The notes beneath the pieces were generated by a model, which saw only the letters and a list, made by a program, of their open reading frames with translations, searched no databases and was not told the origin of the DNA. DNA of 54,017 nucleotides from Xanthobacteraceae bacterium. Lineage in GTDB: Bacteria > Pseudomonadota > Alphaproteobacteria > Rhizobiales > Xanthobacteraceae. Both the position numbers and the translations under genes were made by a program. Below, piece by piece: positions 42,775 to 51,802 of the stretch (positions are counted from its first letter, which is position 1; each line of letters starts with the position of its first letter). The stretch spans positions 1 to 54,017 of the forward strand of contig JASHPW010000084.1 of the NCBI GenBank assembly GCA_030037895.1, given 5' to 3'.

Positions 42775-43998
42775 ATGAGGCGGGTGGTCGTCACCGGGAT
42801 GGGCATCGTCTCGTCCATCGGCAACAACACGCAGGAAGTGCTCGCCGCGCTGCGCGAAGCGAAGTCGGGCATCGTGCGCGCCGACAAATATGCCGAGCTT
42901 GGCTTCCGCTCCCAGGTGCACGGCGCGCCCACGCTCGATCCGAACGAAAGCGTCGACCGCCGCGCCCTGCGCTTCCTCGGCGGCGGCGCCGCCTGGAACC
43001 ATGTCGCCATGGAGCAGGCGATCCGCGATGCCGGGCTCGAGGCGAGCGACATTTCCAGCGAGCGCACCGGCATCGTCATGGGCTCGGGCGGACCGTCGAC
43101 GCGCACGCTGGTCGAGAGCGCCGACATCGCGCGCAGCAAGGGGCCGAAGCGCGTCGGCCCGTTCGCCGTGCCGAAGGCGATGTCGTCCTCGGCCTCGGCG
43201 ACGCTGGCGACCTGGTTCAAGATCAAGGGGGTGAGCTATTCGATCTCATCCGCCTGCGCGACCTCGAACCATTGCATCGGCAACGCCTACGAGCTCATCC
43301 GCCACGGCAGACAGGACATGATCTTCGCCGGCGGCTGCGAGGAGCTGGACTGGACGCTGACGGTCCTGTTCGACGCCATGGGGGCGCTGTCGTCGAAGTT
43401 CAACGACACGCCGGCCAAGGCATCGCGCGCCTACGACGCCGATCGCGACGGCTTCGTCATCAGCGCCGGCGCCGGCGTGCTGGTGCTCGAAGAACTCGAT
43501 CGCGCCAAGGCGCGCGGCGCCAGAATCTACGCCGAGCTTGCGGGTTACGGCGCCACCTCGGATGGCGTCGACATGGTGGCGCCGTCCGGCGAGGGCGCGG
43601 TCCGCTGCATGCGCATGGCGCTCAAGGACGTGAAGGCTCCGGTCGATTACATCAATCCGCACGCCACCTCGACGCCGATCGGCGACCTCAAGGAGATCGA
43701 GGCGATCCGCGACGTCTTCGGCTCCGGCGACAAATGCCCGCCGATCTCCGCCACAAAATCGCTCACCGGACACTCCCAAGGCGCCACCGGCGTGCACGAG
43801 GCGATCTATTCGCTGCTGATGATGAACAACGGCTTCATCTGCGAAAGCGCCAACATCGAGAACCTCGATCCGGCCTTTGCCGACATGCCGATCGTGCGCG
43901 AGCGCCGCGACGGCGTGAGCCTCGGCTGCGTGCTGTCCAATTCGTTCGGCTTCGGCGGCACCAACGCCTGCCTCGTGTTCAAGCGACTGGATGCGTGA
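42775..43998 (+). CDS. fabB: 3-oxoacyl-ACP synthase I FabB
   Basis: Condensing enzyme of 407 residues that elongates the cis-3-decenoyl-ACP made by FabA. The triad is Cys161 in [11 protein letters not shown], His in [11 protein letters not shown] and His in [27 protein letters not shown] near the C-terminus is the usual mark. A GGAAGAGGCG site precedes the ATG; the gene is 39 bases after fabA. Confidence 0.96.
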   Translation: MRRVVVTGMGIVSSIGNNTQEVLAALREAKSGIVRADKYAELGFRSQVHGAPTLDPNESVDRRALRFLGGGAAWNHVAMEQAIRDAGLEASDISSERTGIVMGSGGPSTRTLVESADIARSKGPKRVGPFAVPKAMSSSASATLATWFKIKGVSYSISSACATSNHCIGNAYELIRHGRQDMIFAGGCEELDWTLTVLFDAMGALSSKFNDTPAKASRAYDADRDGFVISAGAGVLVLEELDRAKARGARIYAELAGYGATSDGVDMVAPSGEGAVRCMRMALKDVKAPVDYINPHATSTPIGDLKEIEAIRDVFGSGDKCPPISATKSLTGHSQGATGVHEAIYSLLMMNNGFICESANIENLDPAFADMPIVRERRDGVSLGCVLSNSFGFGGTNACLVFKRLDA

Positions 43999-44001
43999 CG
44001 C

Positions 44002-44826
44002 ATGCCGGGGCTGATGCATGGCAAGCGCGGCCTCATCATGGGGGTCGCCAACGATCATTCGATCGCCTGGGGCGTCGCCCGGACGCTCGCCGCGCATGAG
44101 GCGAAGCTCGCGTTCACTTACCAGGGCGAAGCGCTTGGCAAGCGCGTCAAGCCGCTCGCCGCGTCGGTCAAGGCCGATCTCGTTCTGCCCTGCGACGTCG
44201 AGGATATCGCCTCGGTCGATGCCGTCTTCGCGGCGGTGAAACGGACCTGGGGCAAGCTCGATTTTCTGGTCCACGCCATCGCCTTTTCCGACCGCACGCA
44301 GCTCACCGGCCGCTACGCCGATATCACGCGCGAGAATTTTCTCCGCACCATGCTGATCTCGTGCTTCGCCTTCACCGAAGCCGCCAAGCGCGCCGCGGCG
44401 CTGATGCCGGACGGCGGCGCCATGCTCACGCTGACCTATAACGGCGGCACCCGCGCGATGCCGAACTACAACGCCATGGGTCCGGCCAAGGCGGCGCTCG
44501 AAGCCTCGGTGCGCTATCTGGCGGTCGATTTCGGCGCGCAGGCGATCCGCGTCAATGCCATCTCATCGGGGCCGATCCGCACGCTCGCCGGCGCCGGCAT
44601 CGGCGACGCGCGCATGATGTTCGTCTTCCAGCAGCGGCATTCGCCGCTCCGTCGCGGCGTCACGCTCGACGAGCTCGGCGGCGCGGCGCTTTATCTTTTG
44701 TCGGATCTCTCGACCGGCGTGACCGGCGAAATCCATTTCGTCGATTCCGGCTACAACGTCATCGCCATGCCGCATCCCGACGCGCTGCGCGCCGACCGGG
44801 AACGGAACGACGACGGCGGCCAATAG
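44002..44826 (+). CDS. fabI: enoyl-ACP reductase FabI
   Basis: NADH-dependent enoyl-ACP reductase, 274 residues, short-chain dehydrogenase fold. GVANDHSIAWGVARTL (nucleotide binding) and Tyr156/Lys163 in NYNAMGPAKAALE, which match the E. coli active-site numbers, are seen. SGPIRTLAGAGIGDAR and SPLRRGVTLDELGGAALYLLSDLS are typical. It begins three bases after the fabB stop, so it is in the same operon. The start could also be the ATG at 44014. Confidence 0.95.
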   Translation: MPGLMHGKRGLIMGVANDHSIAWGVARTLAAHEAKLAFTYQGEALGKRVKPLAASVKADLVLPCDVEDIASVDAVFAAVKRTWGKLDFLVHAIAFSDRTQLTGRYADITRENFLRTMLISCFAFTEAAKRAAALMPDGGAMLTLTYNGGTRAMPNYNAMGPAKAALEASVRYLAVDFGAQAIRVNAISSGPIRTLAGAGIGDARMMFVFQQRHSPLRRGVTLDELGGAALYLLSDLSTGVTGEIHFVDSGYNVIAMPHPDALRADRERNDDGGQ

Positions 44827-44834
44827 GTGAAGCG

Positions 44835-45869
44835 TCACAGCTTCGCCAGATGCGGCATGACCTCGCTCTTGAACAGCGCCAGCGAGCGCAACGCGTCGTC
44901 GAGCGGCATGTTGCCGAAAAAAATGTAACTGAGAAGATAATTGACGCCGAGCTCCTTCGCCTGGCGCTCGATCTCCGCGCGTACTTTGTCCGGCGGGCCG
45001 GCGATCGCCGTGCCGTTCGCCAGCCAGGCGTCGTAATCGGCGCCGAACGGCAGGTGCAGGCCGGCGGTGGGGCCGAACTTGTCGCGCAGCCAGGTCAGGT
45101 GCGCGACGTGGCGGTCGAGCGCCGGCTTGCCGAAACGCCGCGCCTGCGCATCGCTGTCGGCGACCACGATCATCCGCGAGATGCCGATCGCCGCTCCGCC
45201 CGGAAATTCCGGCTTGGGCTGCGCCGCGCCGCCACGTTTTGTGAGCGCGGCGCGATAGGCGTCGATGGCGACTTTCGCCGCCTTGACCGGCCCCAAGGTC
45301 ACGAAGTGCAGACCGTTCTCGCCGGCCCAGGTCGCCCCCTCGACGTTGGTGGAAGCGTACCAGAACGGCGGATGCGGCTCTTGCAGCGGCCGCAACGCGA
45401 TCGGCACGTTCTCATAGGCGTAGTGCCTGCCCTTGTAGGTGAGCGAGTCGGTGGTCAAGCCGGTGCTGAGGCACTTGAAGGCGTCGGCAAAAATGTCCCG
45501 CGAATCGGCGAACTCCACCTTGTGGTAGCGCAGTTCGTACGGCGACACGCCGCGGCCGACGCCGACTTCGAGCCGGCCGTGGCTGAGATGATCGAGCATG
45601 GAGATCTCCTCGATCAGCCGCAGCGGCGAATAGAGCGGCAGGAGATAAACGAGCGGACCGAGCCGTATGCGCTTGGTGGCGCGGGCGACCGCGCCGAGAT
45701 AGACGCCCGGCACCGGCACCATGTTGAGCGGGGTGGCATGGTGCTCGGCGACGTGCAGGCAATAGATGCCGGCGGCCTCGGCCGCCGCGACGAATTTGAG
45801 GCGTTCGTCGAACAAGGCCGAGAGCGGGCGCTCGCCGTGCTCGACATGATCGAACAATCCGATTTTCAT
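44835..45869 (-). CDS. LLM-class flavin-dependent oxidoreductase
   Basis: Protein of 344 residues of the luciferase-like superfamily: MKIGLFDHVEH, LKFVAAAEAAGIYCLHVAEHH, PGVYLGAVARATKRIRLGPLVYLLPLYSPLRLIEEISMLDHLSHGRLEVGVGRGVSPYEL. Members use reduced FMN or F420 as cofactor and oxidise many substrates; none can be told here. It is convergent with fabI, nine bases between stops, and divergent from an ABC exporter gene. Confidence 0.88.
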   Translation of the reverse strand: MKIGLFDHVEHGERPLSALFDERLKFVAAAEAAGIYCLHVAEHHATPLNMVPVPGVYLGAVARATKRIRLGPLVYLLPLYSPLRLIEEISMLDHLSHGRLEVGVGRGVSPYELRYHKVEFADSRDIFADAFKCLSTGLTTDSLTYKGRHYAYENVPIALRPLQEPHPPFWYASTNVEGATWAGENGLHFVTLGPVKAAKVAIDAYRAALTKRGGAAQPKPEFPGGAAIGISRMIVVADSDAQARRFGKPALDRHVAHLTWLRDKFGPTAGLHLPFGADYDAWLANGTAIAGPPDKVRAEIERQAKELGVNYLLSYIFFGNMPLDDALRSLALFKSEVMPHLAKL

Positions 45870-46114
45870 GGTCCCTCGCTTTTATGGATGCGGGCGAATT
45901 GTTTGCACGGCGGCCTGCAGAGGTTTGCGCCATCGATTCTTGCGGCGGCGGGAACAGTTTCGCGCCATCCGTCCCGATGTCATTCCAACCTCCCGGTCTA
46001 CCTCTGACGTCTTGTGCCATCTTCCACGGCGCTCATCCATCCGGATCGGCCGCGGCGCGGGCTGGATCTTTCCCCTTGCCTCGGTCGGTCGTGCGCGCCA
46101 CATCAGCGCGGACC

Positions 46115-46870
46115 ATGCCCGTCCCCCCCGCCATAGAAGTCGAGCGCCTCTTCAAAATCTACAAAAGCGTGCCGGCGGTCGACGGCGTCTCGTTCGCGAT
46201 CGCCCCCGGCTCGATCACCGGTCTCCTCGGCGGCAACGGCGCCGGCAAGACCACCACCATCGCCATAATCATGGGGCTCGTCTCGCCAACCTCCGGCCGC
46301 GTGACGGTGCTCGGCGCCGACATGCCGGGCGAGCGCCACCGCGTCCTGCAGCGGATGAATTTCGAGAGCCCCTATGTCGAAATGCCGATGCGGCTCACGA
46401 TCCGGCAGAACTTGACGGTCTTCGGCATGCTCTACGGCGTGCCCGACCTCGCCGGTCGGATCGCGCAACTCGGCGAGGCGCTCGATCTGACCGATCTGCT
46501 CGACCGTCCGACCGGGCGACTGTCGGCCGGGCAAAAGACGCGGGTGTCGCTGGCGAAATCGTTGATCAACGCGCCGGAATTGCTGCTGCTCGACGAGCCG
46601 ACGGCGTCGCTCGATCCCGACACCGCCGATTGGGTGCGTGCACACATCGAGCGCTATCGACACACGCGCCAAGCCACGGTGCTGCTCGCCTCGCACAACA
46701 TGACCGAGGTCGAACGGCTGTGCGAGCGCGTCATCATCATGAAGCGGGGACGCATCGAGGACGACGACACGCCGGCGCGGCTGCTCGCGCGTTATGGCCG
46801 CCGCACGCTCGAGGAAGTCTTCCTCGACGTTGCGCGCGGACGCGGAGAAGAGCGCGAGGCCGCGCAATGA
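46115..46870 (+). CDS. ABC-2 type exporter ATP-binding protein
   Basis: ATPase of 251 residues: Walker A GGNGAGKTTT (39-48), signature LSAGQKTRVSLAKSL, Walker B LLLLDEPTASLDPD and H-loop VLLASHNM. The signature has LSAGQ in place of the usual LSGGQ, as in some exporters. The frame stays open to 45884, but the region upstream of ATG 46115 is low in conservation and in the divergent promoter. It overlaps the permease start by four bases. Confidence 0.88.
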   Translation: MPVPPAIEVERLFKIYKSVPAVDGVSFAIAPGSITGLLGGNGAGKTTTIAIIMGLVSPTSGRVTVLGADMPGERHRVLQRMNFESPYVEMPMRLTIRQNLTVFGMLYGVPDLAGRIAQLGEALDLTDLLDRPTGRLSAGQKTRVSLAKSLINAPELLLLDEPTASLDPDTADWVRAHIERYRHTRQATVLLASHNMTEVERLCERVIIMKRGRIEDDDTPARLLARYGRRTLEEVFLDVARGRGEEREAAQ

Positions 46871-47688
46871 TCGCCGGCGCCGAGAACGCGCCCGCCTTCT
46901 CGCCGCGGCGCGTGATGGCGATGATCCTGCGCTATTGGTATCTGCTGCGCTCGTCTTGGCCCCGCTTGTTCGAACTCGTCTACTGGCCGACGGTGCAGAT
47001 GATCACCTGGGGATTCCTGCAATATTACGTCATGCAGAACGCCGGCTTTTTCGCGCGCGCCGGCAGCACACTCATCGGCGCGGTGCTGCTATGGGACATC
47101 CTGTTCCGCGGCCAGCTCGGCTTCTCGGTCTCGTTCCTGGAGGAGATGTGGGCACGCAACATCGGCAATCTGATGATGAGCCCGATGCGGCCGTTCGAGT
47201 TCATCATCGCGCTCATGGTAATGAGCTTGGTGCGGTTGTCGATCGGCGTCATCCCGGTGACGCTGCTCGCGCTCGCCTTTTTCGGCTTCAACCTCTACGG
47301 CCTCGGCCTTGCGCTGGTGGCGTTCTTCATCAACTTGATGCTGACCGGCTGGGCGGTCGGCATTTTCGTTTCCGGACTGGTGCTGCGCAACGGCCTCGGC
47401 GCGGAGAACCTCGCCTGGTCGATCATGTTTCTGTTCATGCCGCTGACCTGCGTCTATTACCCGGTGGCGACGCTGCCCGTTTGGCTGCAGCCGTTCGCCT
47501 GGGCATTGCCGCCGACCTATGTCTTTGAGGGCATGCGCGCGCTCTTGATCGCGCACAGCTTCCGCGCCGGCCTCATGATCGATGCGCTGGCGCTCAACGT
47601 CGTGTTCTTTGCCGCCGGCGTGTTCGGCTTCCTCAAGCTGTTACAGAGCGCCCGTCGCCACGGCTCGCTAATGCAGACGGGCGAATAG
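46867..47688 (+). CDS. ABC-2 type exporter permease
   Basis: Membrane protein of 273 residues with six predicted spans, including VIPVTLLALAFFGFNLYGLGLALVAFFINLMLTGWAVGIFVSGLVL and ALALNVVFFAAGVFGFLKLL, in an ABC-2 arrangement. The segment FELVYWPTVQMITWGFLQYYVMQ is typical of the family. Coupled to the ATPase by an ATGA overlap. The exported substrate is unknown. Confidence 0.88.
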   Translation: MIAGAENAPAFSPRRVMAMILRYWYLLRSSWPRLFELVYWPTVQMITWGFLQYYVMQNAGFFARAGSTLIGAVLLWDILFRGQLGFSVSFLEEMWARNIGNLMMSPMRPFEFIIALMVMSLVRLSIGVIPVTLLALAFFGFNLYGLGLALVAFFINLMLTGWAVGIFVSGLVLRNGLGAENLAWSIMFLFMPLTCVYYPVATLPVWLQPFAWALPPTYVFEGMRALLIAHSFRAGLMIDALALNVVFFAAGVFGFLKLLQSARRHGSLMQTGE

Positions 47689-47725
47689 GGCGCGATATCG
47701 GTCACCAACCCTCGTTAGTTATGTG

Positions 47726-47750
47726 CAACGCGGAAGGCACAACCGCGTTG
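47726..47750. repeat. inverted repeat CAACGCGG / CCGCGTTG before phaZ
   Basis: Eight-base perfect arms around a nine-base loop, in the gap after the ABC permease. There is no T-run after it, so an operator is as likely as a terminator. Confidence 0.4.
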
Positions 47751-47796
47751 ATCCATACGTAAAGGATCAGAAAACATTCGGTTTTATATTGACGGC

Positions 47797-49218
47797 ATGA
47801 CAATCCATCCGCACAATGCTGCACTGCAGCAAGCCGGACACGAATCATCCATGGCCATCGGAGAGTTTGGCGGCGCGGCCGCCGCGCCAGTCGACAATGG
47901 AATATTGCTATCGACGCCGCTGTACTGGCTCTACGAAATGAGCCATGCGGCACTCAATCCCGCCCGGGCATGGGCCGACGCCACCCGATTGTTCTTCAAG
48001 AATCCGCTCAATCCATTCTACCACAGCACTTTCGGAAAATCGGTCGCCGCCGCCGCCGAGGTGTTCGAGCGCGCGACGCGCCGCTACCGCCGGCCGGAAT
48101 GGCGCATATCCTCGACCCTGGTCGGCGCCGAACGGGTGCCGGTGCAAATTTCCACGGTATGGGAGCGGCCGTTCTGCCGGCTGCGGCATTTCGAGCGCGT
48201 GTTTGCCAATCGCCCGCGACGCCCGCAACCGCGGCTGCTCATCGTCGCGCCGCTGTCCGGTCACCACGCCACGCTGCTGCGCGGCACGGTCGAGGCGTTT
48301 CTGTCCAATCACGACGTCTACATCACCGAATGGTCCGATGCGCGCGTGGTGCCGCTCTCCCTGGGACGTTTCGATCTCGACGATTACATCGACTACGTCA
48401 TCTCGATGCTGCACGCGCTGGGCGGGGACATCCATGTGGTCGCGGTGTGCCAGCCGGCGGTCCCGGTGTTGGCGGCGGCAGCGTTGATGGAGGCGGATCA
48501 GGACCCTTATGTCCCGCTTTCCATGACCTTGATGGGCGGCCCCATCGACACGAGGGTCAATCCGACCATCGTGAATACACTTGCCGAACGACGCGGCAGC
48601 GACTGGTTCCGGCGCAACGTCATCACCAAGGTGCCGTTCCCAAATCCCGGCTTCATGCGTGACGTTTATCCGGGCTTCCTGCAGCTTCACGGCTTCTTGA
48701 GCATGAACCTCGATCGCCACATCGAGGCGCACAAGCAGCTTTTCCTGAACCTCGTGCGCGGCGACGGCGATTCGGCGCAGAAGCACAAGGAATTCTACGA
48801 CGAATATCTGGCGGTCATGGATCTCGCCGCCGAATACTATCTGCAAACGGTCGACACCGTTTTCGTGCGGCACGCGTTGCCGCTGGGCGAGATGACCCAT
48901 CGCGGCCGGCGGATCGAGCCGACCCGCATCAAACGCATAGCTTTGCTCACCATCGAAGGCGAGCACGACGACATTTCCGGCCGCGGCCAGACCGAGGCGG
49001 CGCATCGGCTATGCGTCAACATCCCGCGCGATCGAAAAGTGCATTGGCTGCAGCCGGGCGTCGGACATTACGGCGTGTTCAACGGTTCGCGATTTCGCGC
49101 CGAGATCGCCCCGCGCATCGGCGATTTCGTGTCGTCGATCAGTCAAAGCCAGCGGGCCGCGCGCGGCGATGGCGTCACGGCGCGTCGCGCGCGCCACGCC
49201 GCGCTTCAGCAAGCGTAA
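47797..49218 (+). CDS. phaZ: intracellular poly(3-hydroxyalkanoate) depolymerase (PhaZ-like)
   Basis: Protein of up to 473 residues of the intracellular PHA depolymerase family. YWLYEMSHAALNPARAWADATRLFFKNPLNPF is the usual beginning; the thiol nucleophile is Cys218 in VAVCQPAVP, in place of Ser; MTLMGGPIDTRVNPTIVN, GFLSMNLDRHIEAHKQLFLNLVRGD and the late His in LQPGVGHYGVFNGSRF complete the pattern. It mobilises stored polyester granules. The start is uncertain: ATG at 47797 lies before a palindrome and ATG 47851 after it, so the first 18 residues may not be translated. Confidence 0.88.
   Translation: MTIHPHNAALQQAGHESSMAIGEFGGAAAAPVDNGILLSTPLYWLYEMSHAALNPARAWADATRLFFKNPLNPFYHSTFGKSVAAAAEVFERATRRYRRPEWRISSTLVGAERVPVQISTVWERPFCRLRHFERVFANRPRRPQPRLLIVAPLSGHHATLLRGTVEAFLSNHDVYITEWSDARVVPLSLGRFDLDDYIDYVISMLHALGGDIHVVAVCQPAVPVLAAAALMEADQDPYVPLSMTLMGGPIDTRVNPTIVNTLAERRGSDWFRRNVITKVPFPNPGFMRDVYPGFLQLHGFLSMNLDRHIEAHKQLFLNLVRGDGDSAQKHKEFYDEYLAVMDLAAEYYLQTVDTVFVRHALPLGEMTHRGRRIEPTRIKRIALLTIEGEHDDISGRGQTEAAHRLCVNIPRDRKVHWLQPGVGHYGVFNGSRFRAEIAPRIGDFVSSISQSQRAARGDGVTARRARHAALQQA
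47818..47830. promoter_or_regulatory. candidate PhaR-type operator near the phaZ start
   Basis: GCTGCACTGCAGC, a perfect palindrome about a central C, contains CTGC-ACT-GCAG, the TGC-rich pattern reported for the PhaR repressor of PHA genes in Paracoccus. It lies inside the first codons if translation begins at 47797 or just upstream if it begins at 47851. A similar site CTGCACTGCAA occurs at 51374-51384. Confidence 0.5.
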
Positions 49219-49551
49219 TGGTCCCGCCCGGCGCAGCTTTCGCCTCGTCCCTTGCTTGCCGCACCGGCGTCTAACTCGCGATTTTGTCGCGCAAAACCGG
49301 CCTGGTTCCGGTTCCGTCGCCCTAACGATTTGAAAATCCCACCGAATTTGGGAATCACGCGGGGTCATTGTGGCGTGGCGCGAAAAGCTTAAGAACTGAA
49401 CATATATTCATGTTATCAATTACACCCGCTGGTTCCGTTCTCATATAGCAGCCCCAAGATGTTGTATGCCGGCGCAGCCTCATTCAAAGGGGCTACGCCA
49501 CGCCTTGGATATGGCAGTATCGGTTCGGGATGGGAAGCGGGATCATCGGCC
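49219..49551. other. 330-base gap before the metallopeptidase gene
   Basis: No believable gene here. It contains an AT-rich stretch around 49385-49445, including AACAT-ATATTC-ATGTT, which may be a promoter region for the downstream gene. I see nothing else I can support. Confidence 0.4.
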
Positions 49552-50340
49552 ATGCCGCAGCGCGCGTTGCTCTATCGTCGCCCGAGTGAGCCGCAGGCGA
49601 TCGAAATCATCTTCGATCGCTCGATCTATCCCGTGCGGTTGCGGCGCCATCGGCAGGCGCGGCGCTATACCTTGCGCATCCAGGCGGCGACGCGCGAGGT
49701 GATCCTCACCATTCCGCCGCGCGGTACGCTCAAGGAAGCGCGCGAGTTCGCGCAGAAGCACGGCGGCTGGATCGCGGCGCGGCTCGAGCGGCTGCCGGAA
49801 GCCGTGCCGTTCGCGCACGGGATCGAGGTGCCGCTGCGCGGCGTGCCGCACCGAATCGTGCATCGCCGCGGCGCGCGTGGCACCGTTTGGACCGAGACGG
49901 ACGCCGCGGGCGAGCGGCTCTTGTGCGTCGCCGGCGATGCGCCGCACATCGATCGCCGCATCGGCGATTTCCTGCGGCGCGAAGCCAAGCGCGACCTCGA
50001 AATTGCGAGCCTGCGCTTCGCGGCCGACCTCGGCGTCACCATCAAGCGGGTCGCCGTGCGCGATCAGGCGAGCCGTTGGGGCTCATGCTCCACGGCCGCC
50101 GTGCTGTCGTTTTCCTGGCGGCTTATTCTCGCCCCGAGCCTCGTGCTCAATTATCTCGCCGCGCACGAAGTGGCGCACCTCGCCGAGATGAATCATTCGG
50201 CGAGGTTCTGGCGCCTGGTGCGACGGCTCTGCCCGGGTCACGAACGCGCCAAGGTGTGGCTCGACGTGCATGGCAGCGATCTGCATCGCTACGGCCTCCC
50301 CGACGGCGGCCGCGGCCCGGATTACACCGAAGGCATTTGA
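49552..50340 (+). CDS. YgjP-like M48 family metallopeptidase
   Basis: Protein of 262 residues of the YgjP/DUF45 group. RLRRHRQARRYTLRIQAATREVILTIPPRGTLKEAREFAQKHGGWI is the N-terminal part, and zinc-binding HEVAHLAEMNHSARFW carries the HExxH and NHS signature; WGSCSTAAVLSFSWRLILAP precedes it. Likely a zinc metalloprotease of unknown target. Start at ATG 49552; upstream ATG 49459 would add 31 residues unlike the family. No signal peptide. Confidence 0.88.
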   Translation: MPQRALLYRRPSEPQAIEIIFDRSIYPVRLRRHRQARRYTLRIQAATREVILTIPPRGTLKEAREFAQKHGGWIAARLERLPEAVPFAHGIEVPLRGVPHRIVHRRGARGTVWTETDAAGERLLCVAGDAPHIDRRIGDFLRREAKRDLEIASLRFAADLGVTIKRVAVRDQASRWGSCSTAAVLSFSWRLILAPSLVLNYLAAHEVAHLAEMNHSARFWRLVRRLCPGHERAKVWLDVHGSDLHRYGLPDGGRGPDYTEGI

Positions 50341-50361
50341 ACGCCCGCTCAAAAAGTCTGC

Positions 50362-51204
50362 TCAATGGGCACCGACGGTCCTTACCGCCACGATGTCGCC
50401 GGCGGGTGGCAAGAGGCCCAATGACAGCTTGGTGGCCACCACGATCAACGTCGCCGCCAGCACGATGCGCAGCGCTCTCTCCGGTACACGGGCGGCGGCG
50501 TAGCTGCCGAGCAGAATTCCCGGCACCGATCCCAGGATCAAGGACGCAAAGATGCGAAGGTCGATCGATCCCAGAAGCCAGTGCCCGATGCCGGCGACAA
50601 GCGTAAGCGGCACCGCATGGGCGATATCTGTCCCGACAATGCGGGCGGCCGGCAGTTTCGGGTAGAGGAGAACGAGCGCCGTAACACCGATGGCGCCGGC
50701 GCCCACCGACGATATCGACACGATCGCGCCGATCACGGCGCCGACCGCAACGGTGAAAAACGCCACCTGCTGTTCCGCGAGCCCGCCGAGCCGGACCGAA
50801 TACCGGGCGACGATCTTGTCGCGAAAAACCAACATGACGGCGGTGATGACCAGAGCAAGAAGCAGCACGACATCGATGAGTTCGCGTGCCGCCGCCCCCC
50901 TGATGTCGAGCGCGCTCAAGGCGGCGATCGTCGCCACGGTCAAGGGAATGCTGCCGGCCGCCAGCCGCCGCACCACGCGCCAATCGATCGTGCCGCTGAG
51001 CCCATGCACCAGACTGCCGGCGCTTTTCGTCACCGCGGCGTGCAGCAGGTCCGTTCCAACCGCAGTTGCCGGATGAACTCCAAACAGCAAGATGAGGAGG
51101 GGGGTCAACAATGCGCCGCCGCCAACCCCGGTCATCCCGACCAGCATGCCGACCGCGAACGCGGTCACGGCATAGATCGGTTGCAACGCGTGGATTGCGC
51201 TCAT
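50362..51204 (-). CDS. TauE/SafE family membrane transporter
   Basis: Protein of 280 residues with about eight spans. The two related halves have the family's glycine-rich signatures: VGMLVGMTGVGGGALLTPLLILLFGVHPATAVGTDLLHAAVTKSAGS and AIVSISSVGAGAIGVTALVLLYPKLPAARIVGTDIAHAVPLTL. Members export sulfite, sulfoacetate or related organic anions, but the substrate here is unknown. It is convergent with the metallopeptidase gene. Confidence 0.88.
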   Translation of the reverse strand: MSAIHALQPIYAVTAFAVGMLVGMTGVGGGALLTPLLILLFGVHPATAVGTDLLHAAVTKSAGSLVHGLSGTIDWRVVRRLAAGSIPLTVATIAALSALDIRGAAARELIDVVLLLALVITAVMLVFRDKIVARYSVRLGGLAEQQVAFFTVAVGAVIGAIVSISSVGAGAIGVTALVLLYPKLPAARIVGTDIAHAVPLTLVAGIGHWLLGSIDLRIFASLILGSVPGILLGSYAAARVPERALRIVLAATLIVVATKLSLGLLPPAGDIVAVRTVGAH

Positions 51205-51628
51205 GTCGTCAGCTCGCTGCGTGCCGCGCCCGGCGATGACGATAGCGATGTCCTCGCCCGGCGACCGTGGGCGGATATTAGAGAGTTAAGAGCGCCCACG
51301 CACCGCTTGTCCGGCACCTACGCTTTGGCTCCTGTTAAAATATCTTTGTCCAGTAAAGTTGCACGTAGCAGAACTGCACTGCAATTGTGAGGTCGTATTT
51401 CGCGCGCAACGCGGTTGCGCAGGCGTGGAAAATCGCGCGGGCGCAGGAGTGTCGCTGCTGCACCGCACCAGATGGGCGCCGTTTGTGTTGGAACCGACAT
51501 GCGCCGGCTCGCCGTATTGGCATTCCAATGCTTGCCGTAACTTCGCGGGAACCGCCGTTTTGCCGCACTAGATAACACTAACGCGTGATCCGCATTGCAT
51601 CTGCGGGGCGGGTTCTTATTTTCCGTGC
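51205..51628. other. about 420-base region without a supported gene
   Basis: Short frames exist on both strands but have no ribosome-binding site and look composition-driven. The region is AT-richer around 51335-51390 and holds CTGCACTGCAA (51374-51384), a TGC-type palindrome similar to the one at phaZ. A possible promoter for the small RNA starts near 51595. Confidence 0.4.
51595..51622 (+). promoter_or_regulatory. candidate promoter of the small RNA
   Basis: TTGCAT (51595-51600) and TATTTT (51617-51622) are separated by 16 bases, which fits a sigma-70 promoter. It would place the transcript start near 51629, just before the first hairpin of the candidate RNA. Confidence 0.45.
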
Positions 51629-51744
51629 ATTAGGCCGACCGGGCGGCTCCCCATCCCCCCGACACCCCTGCCGCCCGGCCCATAAGCCTAAGTTGAGGCA
51701 ACAACTAGGACCCCAAGTGCGTAGTCTGCTTGGGGTTCTTTTTT
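51629..51744 (+). ncRNA. candidate small RNA with three hairpins
   Basis: About 115 bases with no coding frame. Hairpin 1: CCGGGCGGC (51639-51647) / GCCGCCCGG (51670-51678), nine perfect pairs, with a C-rich loop (TCCCCATCCCCCCGACACCC). Hairpin 2: CCTA-A-GTTG / CAACTAGG (51687-51709). Hairpin 3: an intrinsic terminator. A plausible promoter precedes it. The C-rich loop could pair with Shine-Dalgarno sequences, as in some rhizobial small RNAs. I do not recognise the family; it is not 6S, SRP or tmRNA from what I can see. Confidence 0.6.
51710..51744 (+). terminator. strong Rho-independent terminator
   Basis: ACCCCAAG (51710-51717), loop of 11 bases, CTTGGGGT (51729-51736), then TCTTTTTT. The T-run follows only on the plus strand, so it ends a plus-strand transcript and not the minus-strand gdh gene beside it. 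Confidence 0.88.
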
Positions 51745-51802
51745 GTGGCGAGACCGAGGCGTTTATGGTCAGGCCGGACGGCACCGCCAGCCGCCGGGTG
51801 GC

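Noticed and set aside
47797-49218. Similar words NAALQQA and HAALQQA at the two ends of PhaZ
   Set aside because: They are short and encoded by differing codons; probably chance in alanine-rich sequence.
51335-51568. Small minus-strand frame of 77 codons upstream of the TauE gene
   Set aside because: No ribosome-binding site and no recognisable domain; overlapping frames of similar length exist on both strands here.
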